In this document: piece by piece, positions 1 through 5,198 of the stretch
Position numbering within the stretch: position 1 is the first letter of the stretch
Layout: each line of letters starts with the position of its first letter
NCBI GenBank assembly: GCA_002732675.1
Contig: NVRR01000152.1
Coordinates: 1-7,444, forward strand
DNA length: 7,444 nt
Direction: 5' to 3'
Source of the DNA: Sneathiella sp.
GTDB lineage: Bacteria; Pseudomonadota; Alphaproteobacteria; Sneathiellales; Sneathiellaceae
Translations under genes and position numbers: made by a program
The notes under the pieces: generated by a model
What the model saw: the letters and a program-made list of their open reading frames with translations, nothing else
Told to the model about the DNA's origin: nothing
The model's database searches: none

Positions 1-470
1 GCTAGAAACAAACGTTTCGCTGGCCCCAACCCCAAACGTGAGACGGCGCGCGCCATGCCGATAGGGGGATAATGAATACCAATGCGGGCGGGCGGGATAA
101 AGCTGCTCATGCCGGTAACGCCAATGCGAAAATCACAGGCCAGTGCCAGATCCGTACCACCACCATAAACCCCGCCATTCAGGGCACAGATAGTCGGAAA
201 CGGCAGCGCCTCGACCACATCCGTTAAGCTTTCCAACGGGTTCTCTTCGAAATTATAGCGGCCCAGTTCACCAAGGTCTGCCCCCGCACAGAAGCTTTTG
301 CCTTTTCCTGTGAAAATACCAACACGCAACATACTGCCTTCTGAATACTCAAGCAAAGCCAGCCGGAGTTCGTTCATGGTTGCCGGATTAAGCGTATTAT
401 GCTGCGCTGGCCGATCCAAAACCACTCTTAGAGTGGTGTTTTTAACCTCGATATGAAAAGATGCGGCCAT
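1..470 (-). CDS. Enoyl-CoA hydratase/isomerase (crotonase) family protein, N-terminal part, cut by the left window edge
   Basis: Translating the minus strand from the ATG at 470-468 gives an uninterrupted 156-residue frame that leaves the window without a stop. It has the crotonase fold layout: an N-terminal beta strand with LDRPAQHNTLNP (about residues 18-29), the first oxyanion-hole segment FCAGADLGEL (60-69), and the second oxyanion segment NGGVYGGGTDLALACDFRIG (98-117). Family members run about 250-270 residues, so roughly 40 percent is missing. The start is supported by AGGA nine bases upstream. Family enzymes act on acyl-CoA thioesters in the cytoplasm (hydration, isomerisation, C-C bond chemistry). 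The two glutamates of classical hydratases are not seen: the first position is Asp107 and the second falls at Pro127/Ala128. Beta-oxidation hydratase activity is therefore doubtful and the substrate is unknown. The gene is divergent from the methyltransferase at 582. The family call is firm; the specific reaction is not. Confidence 0.93.
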   Translation of the reverse strand, partial: MAASFHIEVKNTTLRVVLDRPAQHNTLNPATMNELRLALLEYSEGSMLRVGIFTGKGKSFCAGADLGELGRYNFEENPLESLTDVVEALPFPTICALNGGVYGGGTDLALACDFRIGVTGMSSFIPPARIGIHYPPIGMARAVSRLGLGPAKRLFL

Positions 471-581
471 AATTTGTGATCCTGACTTTATTTATTCTTG
501 CCTGTTTGACAGCAGCATAAAGTGGGGATAGCAATTGCGCCATGCAAAATGAGTGTATGACAGGTCAGGATTCCCCTTGTT
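471..581. promoter_or_regulatory. Divergent intergenic region with candidate promoter
   Basis: This 111-base gap separates the start codons of the divergent crotonase and methyltransferase genes, so promoters for both should lie here. On the plus strand TTGACA (506-511) is a perfect -35 match, but the best -10 at 17-base spacing is only TAGCAA (529-534), so the call is weak. TTGACA sits partly within the small inverted repeat CTGT-TTG-ACAG (502-512), and GCAATTGC (531-538) is a perfect palindrome. GATCCTGAC (478-486) and GTCAGGATT (564-572) are inverted copies (8 of 9 positions) that carry the Shine-Dalgarno core AGGA of each flanking gene. I see no convincing minus-strand promoter. Confidence 0.3.
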
Positions 582-1433
582 ATGAGTATGCGCCGCCTCC
601 GGATGGGGTTGAAGACATTATTCGGTATACAAAAACAGGGATTTTTTATCCCCTATCGCTATGCCGACAGCCTACCCGCGGCCGAAGCACGTAAACCCTA
701 CGCGGCTATTGATGTATTTATGAGACGCCATGAGCCCGGTTTTTCAGACGTTTTGCAAAAGCTCGGCATGTTCAAGGAGGAATTCGCCAGCTTTGGCCAA
801 ACACCACCACCTGATCCAAGATGGTCACAGGACTGGTTCCCGCGGCTGGACGGCGCTGTTGCCTATGCCATGGTGCGCGAGTTGAAGCCAAAGCGCATCG
901 TCGAGGTTGGATCCGGGCATTCCACGCGATTTATGGCCCGTGCCATCAAGGATGGTGCGCTGGCGACAGAGTTCACCGCCATAGACCCGGCACCGCGCGC
1001 TCGTATTGAAAGCCTGCCGGTCCGGTTTATCCGAAAAACACTCCATCAGGCGCCGAGCGCGCCTTTCGCGGCACTGGAGAAGGGTGATATCCTGTTTATC
1101 GACAGCAGCCACATTGCCATGCCGGGAACTGATGTGGATCAGTTGCTTCTCGACGTCCTGCCCAGCCTGCCAGACGGCGTTATTGTTCATATTCATGATA
1201 TTTTTCTACCCGACGACTATCCCGTTTGCTGGGACTGGCGGGGGTATAACGAACAACAGGCCGTCGCGCCAATGTTTCTGGGCGGCGGATATGAGTTGCT
1301 TTTTTCAAGTGCGTATGTGGCAAGTCGTATGAAGGATGAGCTGGACCGGTCGGTTATTGGCGGAATTCAGTTACCCGAAGGGGCATTTGAAACCAGCCTG
1401 TGGCTGCGTAAACAAAAGATCACGGACATATGA
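582..1433 (+). CDS. Class I SAM-dependent methyltransferase (Methyltransf_24-like), substrate unknown
   Basis: This 283-residue protein is predicted to be soluble and to transfer a methyl group from S-adenosylmethionine to an unidentified acceptor. The Rossmann motif I is IVEVGSGHSTRFMARA (106-121), whose glycines contact SAM. An acidic residue ending strand 2, as expected for ribose binding, is Asp135 in AIDPAPR. A strand-4 motif GDILFIDSSHI (168-178) holds Asp174, and VHIHDIFLPDDYP (202-214) follows. The first 100 residues lack a recognised domain and probably form a helical cap or acceptor-binding region. The VHIHDIFLP-type segment recalls methyltransferases often found in surface-glycan clusters, but no glycan gene is in this window, so that is only a hint. 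The start at 582 has AGGA (567-570) 11 bases upstream; the in-frame ATG at 588 would be 17 bases away and is less likely. The cyclase gene follows after 45 bases on the same strand. Confidence 0.88.
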   Translation: MSMRRLRMGLKTLFGIQKQGFFIPYRYADSLPAAEARKPYAAIDVFMRRHEPGFSDVLQKLGMFKEEFASFGQTPPPDPRWSQDWFPRLDGAVAYAMVRELKPKRIVEVGSGHSTRFMARAIKDGALATEFTAIDPAPRARIESLPVRFIRKTLHQAPSAPFAALEKGDILFIDSSHIAMPGTDVDQLLLDVLPSLPDGVIVHIHDIFLPDDYPVCWDWRGYNEQQAVAPMFLGGGYELLFSSAYVASRMKDELDRSVIGGIQLPEGAFETSLWLRKQKITDI

Positions 1434-1478
1434 TTGCTTGTGTTTTTAAATAACTAAAAAAGGGCGCATATTTCGAGG

Positions 1479-2828
1479 ATGTGGAAACAAATACAAAAAA
1501 CCGTCCTGGGCGAGGCAATAGAAGGACAATTACCAAGGCGTGTGCAGGACGCCATTGCCCGCCAGCAAATGCAGTCTGAAATCCTCATCGCCTGGGTGCA
1601 GGTGTTTATCGTTGTCACTTTTTCAAGCCTTTATGGGCTGTCGCCGAAAGCCTTTGCAGCGGACGCAATGTTTGCCCCTGTGCCCTACGCCTTGATGGCC
1701 TATGGAGTATTTACCCTTTGCCGGCTGGCGCTTGCTTATGCAGGGCGCGTTCCCGCCTGGTTTGTCGCCCTCTCAATCATCGCGGATATGGCATTGTTGA
1801 TGTTCCTGATCTGGAGTTTCCATGTTCAGTATGAGCAGCCTGCGTCCTTTTATCTGAAATCTCCCACCCTCCTTTACGTTTTCATATTTATCGCGCTCCG
1901 TGCCCTCCGGTTCGAGGCGGGCTATGTTTTGCTCGCCGGTTTTACGGCTGCTGCGGGCTGGCTGATCCTGCTAGGCTACGCGGTTTTCTGGGATAACGGC
2001 ATGTCCCTTATCACCCGGAACTACGTCGAATATACCATGTCCCACAAGATCCTACTGGGGGCCGAGTTCGACAAGGTCATCAGCATTATCGTCGTCACCC
2101 TGATTATGGCGTTGGTCATTGTGCGGGCGCGGCGGCTCCTGATCAATTCGGTGGCGCAGGCGACGGCCGCCGAAGACCTCTCCCGGTTTTTCTCCCCCGA
2201 AATTGCGGCTCAGATTACCCATTCGGAAGGCTGGATTGAGCCCGGCACCGGGGAATCCCGGACCGCCGCCATCCTGCATTGCGATTTGCAGGGCTTCACC
2301 AAGCTCTCCATGGAGCGCCCGGCGAATGAAGTTATCTCGCTGCTGGCGGAGTACCAATCGCGCATGGTGCCCATTATTCAGAAACATGGCGGCACCATCG
2401 ACAAGTTTTTAGGCGATGGCATTCTGGCAACCTTCGGCGCAGCTGTTGCCACGGATCGTTATGCATTCGATTGCCTGACAACTATGGAGGATCTCGTGGA
2501 CGAGGCCGCGAAATGGTCGTCAGATCGTGAAGCCATGGGGGAAAAGGGCATGACCATACGGTTCACGTCCGCCGTTGGCCCAATTGTCTTTGGCGCAGTT
2601 GGAGACGACAGTCGGCTTGAATATACTGTCATAGGAGAGCCGGTCAATCTCGCCGCTAAGCTCGACAAACATGCCAAGGACGAGAAAGCTAATGCCGTCA
2701 CCACGCAGGGCGCTGTCGAGGCCGCGACGGCACAAGGCTACCGCCCCAGATTCTCCTTGGAAACACGCACAGGCCGGACCGTTGATGGGGTCAGCGGTAC
2801 TGTCGATCTGGTGATATTGACGCCTTGA
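1479..2828 (+). CDS. Membrane-bound class IIIb adenylate/guanylate cyclase
   Basis: This 449-residue protein is predicted to make cAMP from ATP at the inner face of the cytoplasmic membrane. Residues 1-33 are cytoplasmic. About six hydrophobic spans follow (roughly 34-53, 67-88, 93-113, 129-141, 147-170, 199-216), then a C-terminal catalytic domain (about 260-449). Metal-binding aspartates are Asp269 (in HCDLQGFTKLS) and Asp313 (in DKFLGDGILATFG). Lys309 matches the adenine-contacting lysine, and Thr383 in EYTVIGEPVN replaces the usual aspartate, which defines class IIIb and favours ATP. Asn390 is the transition-state asparagine, but the partner arginine four residues on is Lys394. Such enzymes work as homodimers. 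The membrane domain may be a sensor; its signal is unknown. The ATG is the only good start after an in-frame stop at 1455: GAGG abuts it and AAGGG lies 14 bases upstream, so the ribosome site is atypical. It is probably co-transcribed with the methyltransferase. ATP specificity is inferred. Confidence 0.93.
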   Translation: MWKQIQKTVLGEAIEGQLPRRVQDAIARQQMQSEILIAWVQVFIVVTFSSLYGLSPKAFAADAMFAPVPYALMAYGVFTLCRLALAYAGRVPAWFVALSIIADMALLMFLIWSFHVQYEQPASFYLKSPTLLYVFIFIALRALRFEAGYVLLAGFTAAAGWLILLGYAVFWDNGMSLITRNYVEYTMSHKILLGAEFDKVISIIVVTLIMALVIVRARRLLINSVAQATAAEDLSRFFSPEIAAQITHSEGWIEPGTGESRTAAILHCDLQGFTKLSMERPANEVISLLAEYQSRMVPIIQKHGGTIDKFLGDGILATFGAAVATDRYAFDCLTTMEDLVDEAAKWSSDREAMGEKGMTIRFTSAVGPIVFGAVGDDSRLEYTVIGEPVNLAAKLDKHAKDEKANAVTTQGAVEAATAQGYRPRFSLETRTGRTVDGVSGTVDLVILTP

Positions 2829-2830
2829 CC

Positions 2831-4015
2831 CTATTTATACGGATCTGCCGCATCGCGCAGGCCGTCCCCTAAGAAATTAAACGCCAGCACAACGAGGATC
2901 ACCGGCACGACCGGATAAATCAGCCAGGGCGTTGTCGCCACGGCGTTGATGTTGGTCGTCTCGTTGAGCAAGACCCCCCAGGATGTTATGGGCGGCCGTA
3001 ATCCCAGTCCCAGAAATGACAAGGCGGTTTCGCCCAAAATCATGCTGGGCACGGCGAGGCTGGCGCTGGCAATCAAGTGGCTCGCAAAAGACGGGAGCAG
3101 ATGCCGTCCGATGACGCGTTGCGGCTTGGCCCCCATGAGCTGCGCTGCCGTACAAAAGTCCTCTTCACGTAACGACAGGAATTTCGATCGCACCGCCCGC
3201 GCAAGGCCTGGCCAATCGAGCAACCCTAAGATAACCGTCAGCCCAAAGAACACCAATATGGGCGACCAGGTCACAGGTAGCGCCGCTGATAGGGCAAGCC
3301 AGAGCGGCAGCTGCGGCAGCGATTTTAAGAGCTCAATGACCCGCTGGATGACGTTGTCTATCCAGCCTCCATAATAACCCGATATGCCGCCCAGAATAAT
3401 CCCGAGGGTAAAGCTAATAGTGATACCGATGAGGCCAATTGTCAGCGAAATACGGGTGCCGTAAATGATCCGCGACAGTATATCCCGGCCCAGCCGGTCT
3501 GTACCCAGCCAGAAGAATGTCGCCCGCTTTGCATCCGCCGCGCAAACCAGATGCGACGACGCCTTTATCATGCCCCAGAATTTATACTCATCCCCCTTAC
3601 AGAAGAACCTGAGGGGGTAGACCCGCTTAGTATTGATCTCATACTCGCGCTTCAGCGTTTCCCGATTGAGCGTTTGCTTGTAGCCATAGACGAATGGCCC
3701 CACAAACTTGCCGTCATCGAACAAATGTATGGACTGCGGCGGCGCAAAAATAAACTTGGTATTGCGCGAATGCAGGCCATAGGGAGCCAGAAATTCCGAC
3801 ATCAGAATGGAGGCATAAAACAGCAACAGAACAATGCCACTAATGACGGCGATCCGATGGCGGCGGAATTTCCACCACATCATCTGCCATTGCGACGCCA
3901 TATAGAAGCGTTCTTGCTCCGGTGATAAGGCCTCTACAGTCAGCGGATCAAAGGGTTCTTTGGAGTACCAATGCTCTAGGGGCTTGTCTCTGTTCTGGCC
4001 TTTTGTGTCGGTCAT
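2831..4015 (-). CDS. ABC transporter permease, OppC/DppC-like
   Basis: This 394-residue inner-membrane protein forms half of the channel of an Opp/Dpp-class importer. An N-terminal cytoplasmic stretch and the first membrane span (about 55-73, preceded by WWKFRRHRIA) make up the OppC_N region. The transport domain starts near LGTDRLGRDILSRIIYG (170-186) and continues with about five spans (roughly 189-210, 234-247, 252-266, 313-334, 363-383). The EAA loop that docks on the ATPase lies at about 287-309, with TAAQLMGAKPQ, the invariant Gly295 and LLPS. The C-terminus GDGLRDAADPYK is typical of OppC proteins. Residues about 92-168 form an extra hydrophilic loop, making the protein some 80-90 residues longer than the usual 300. 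Its ATG overlaps the OppB stop by 4 bases (ATGA), so translation is probably coupled; a seven-G run ending 7 bases before the ATG may act as its ribosome site. It is the last gene of the operon, and its stop is 2 bases from that of the convergent cyclase. Confidence 0.95.
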   Translation of the reverse strand: MTDTKGQNRDKPLEHWYSKEPFDPLTVEALSPEQERFYMASQWQMMWWKFRRHRIAVISGIVLLLFYASILMSEFLAPYGLHSRNTKFIFAPPQSIHLFDDGKFVGPFVYGYKQTLNRETLKREYEINTKRVYPLRFFCKGDEYKFWGMIKASSHLVCAADAKRATFFWLGTDRLGRDILSRIIYGTRISLTIGLIGITISFTLGIILGGISGYYGGWIDNVIQRVIELLKSLPQLPLWLALSAALPVTWSPILVFFGLTVILGLLDWPGLARAVRSKFLSLREEDFCTAAQLMGAKPQRVIGRHLLPSFASHLIASASLAVPSMILGETALSFLGLGLRPPITSWGVLLNETTNINAVATTPWLIYPVVPVILVVLAFNFLGDGLRDAADPYK

Positions 4016-5040
4016 TTCGTCGCCCCCCCGGATAGCCGGATACGTGGATCCAGAACTGCCAACAGAACATCAGAGATAAACATGCCGATAACCGTCAAGA
4101 GGGCCAAGAACATTAACAAAGAACCCGCCATATACTGATCCTGATTTCGAAGAGCCTCCAGCAAAAGTGGTCCGACCGTTGGCAGGCTCAACACCATGCT
4201 GACGATGACCGAGCCCGAGATCACATCGGGCAGCAGATTTCCAATATCGGCGATAAACGGGTTGAGCGACATGCGGATCGGGTATTTTATCAGCGCCCGA
4301 ATACGCGGCACACCTTTGGCGCGTGCCGTCGTCACATATTGTTTTTGCAACTCATCGAGGAGATTTGCCCGCAGTCGCCGGATCATTGACGCCGTGCCGC
4401 TGGTACCAATGACGACAACCGGTATGATCATATGATCCATAATAGAAAGCGCCTTGTCAAAGCTCCAAGGTTGATCAATGAATTTATCATCCATCAATCC
4501 ACCAATGGAAATACCGAAATAGACATTAGCGTAATAGAGCATCACCATGGCGAGCAGGAAATTCGGTGTCGCCAGCCCCAGATACCCGACCAGTGTAAAC
4601 CCGTAATCACCTATGGAATATTGTCGCGTGGCGGAATAGACGCCTATGGGAAAAGCGACAATATAGATAAAGAGAATAGTCGAGAAATTGACCAGAAAGG
4701 AGAGTAGCAATCGATCGCCAATCACTTCCTTCACCGGTAAATCATAGGCAAATGACTGTCCCCAATCCCCTTGCAGCATGCCTGAAAATCCGTGCGGGCC
4801 AGGCCAGAGACCTATCCAGATGGCATATTGCTCGACCATCGGTTTATCGAGGGAATATTCCTCCCGGTAAAAGGCAATTTTAGCGATGGCAGAAGCGGAC
4901 TCGCCTTGTGATTTAAGCTCTTCCATCTGATTGGAAAGGTAGTCCCCAGGCGGTAGTTGAATGATAATAAACGTCACAATACTGATCACCAACAAGGTTG
5001 GTATCATGACCAGTACTCTGTGAACAAAATAAGTAAACAT
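4012..5040 (-). CDS. ABC transporter permease, OppB/DppB-like
   Basis: This 342-residue inner-membrane protein is the partner of the OppC-like permease. The N-terminus MFTYFVHRVLVMIPTLLVI followed by FIIIQLPPGDY is the classic OppB first span and periplasmic entry. GDWGQSFAYDLPV (91-103) is the conserved loop before the transport domain. About five more spans follow (roughly 114-136, 147-170, 203-218, 268-290, 303-328). The EAA loop is at about 235-257 (YVTTARAKGVPRIRALIKYP, with Gly243), and the end LAVLDPRIRLSGG is typical of the family. The start ATG at 5040-5038 is backed by AGGACAGGG, whose AGGG ends 4 bases and AGGA 9 bases before it. The gene lies 158 bases downstream of the binding-protein gene and overlaps the OppC start by 4 bases. 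Family membership is clear; the transported substrate cannot be read from it. Confidence 0.95.
   Translation of the reverse strand: MFTYFVHRVLVMIPTLLVISIVTFIIIQLPPGDYLSNQMEELKSQGESASAIAKIAFYREEYSLDKPMVEQYAIWIGLWPGPHGFSGMLQGDWGQSFAYDLPVKEVIGDRLLLSFLVNFSTILFIYIVAFPIGVYSATRQYSIGDYGFTLVGYLGLATPNFLLAMVMLYYANVYFGISIGGLMDDKFIDQPWSFDKALSIMDHMIIPVVVIGTSGTASMIRRLRANLLDELQKQYVTTARAKGVPRIRALIKYPIRMSLNPFIADIGNLLPDVISGSVIVSMVLSLPTVGPLLLEALRNQDQYMAGSLLMFLALLTVIGMFISDVLLAVLDPRIRLSGGATK
4023..4029 (-). other. Seven-G run at the OppB/OppC overlap, possible slip site
   Basis: The coding strand reads CGGGGGGGCGACGAAATGA across the end of the OppB-like gene. The run covers two glycine codons (GGG GGG) and the first base of the next (GCG). 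It ends 7 bases before the OppC-like ATG, so it can also serve as a G-rich ribosome-binding element. A -1 slip here, or a gain of one G, would read GGC GAC GAA ATG and continue into the OppC frame without a stop. The run and the reading frames are seen directly; any slippage is inference. Confidence 0.4.
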
Positions 5041-5059
5041 TCAACCCTGTCCTGCGGGC

Positions 5060-5073
5060 GCCGATTTATCGGC
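5060..5073 (-). other. Small hairpin in the leader of the OppB-like gene
   Basis: GCCGA and TCGGC form a perfect 5-base-pair stem around a 4-base loop. In the minus-strand transcript the hairpin ends just before the AGGACAGGG ribosome site and 19 bases before the ATG of the OppB-like gene. No U-run follows, so it is not a standard intrinsic terminator. It could stabilise the 3' or 5' end of a processed transcript or tune translation, but the stem is short. Confidence 0.3.
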
Positions 5074-5093
5074 TTACCCCAACTACGTGACGC

Positions 5094-5123
5094 ATTGTTC
5101 GCTTAAAATAACCGCCTCGTCAA
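5094..5123 (-). promoter_or_regulatory. Weak candidate internal promoter for the permease pair
   Basis: Within the 158-base gap between binding protein and OppB-like permease, the minus strand has TTGACG (5123-5118) and AACAAT (5099-5094) separated by 18 bases. These match 5 of 6 and 4 of 6 sigma-70 consensus positions. A start near 5087 would give a leader of about 47 bases that contains the 5060-5073 hairpin. The gap holds no open frame that looks like a gene. Such matches occur by chance in AT-rich gaps. Confidence 0.22.
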
Positions 5124-5198
5124 TATGGCGATTCCAATTTGCAGAAAATCCGGAAAATTCGTTTTAAGAAAATTATCGCCGCGCACTCAAAAACTATC

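Noticed and set aside
825..1196. Minus-strand open frame of 123 codons inside the methyltransferase gene
   Set aside because: It lies fully opposite the SAM-binding core, whose plus-strand motifs are clear. It has no recognisable family.
1443..1460. TTTTTA/TAAAAA inverted repeat between the methyltransferase and cyclase genes
   Set aside because: The stem is only A-T pairs with no GC-rich core, so it is too weak for an intrinsic terminator. The AT-rich spacer explains it.
1479..2828. The cyclase as a diguanylate cyclase (GGDEF protein)
   Set aside because: There is no GGDEF or EAL motif. The Asp269/Asp313, Lys309 and Asn390 layout is that of class III nucleotide cyclases.
2946..3374. Plus-strand open frame of 142 codons opposite the OppC-like gene
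   Set aside because: It is antisense to a well-supported permease. The translation is basic and low in family character, with no recognisable motif, and it is explained as a codon-bias shadow.
3551..3925. Plus-strand open frame of 124 codons opposite the OppC-like gene
   Set aside because: Antisense to the inserted loop and N-terminus of the permease; no domain seen and no convincing ribosome site.
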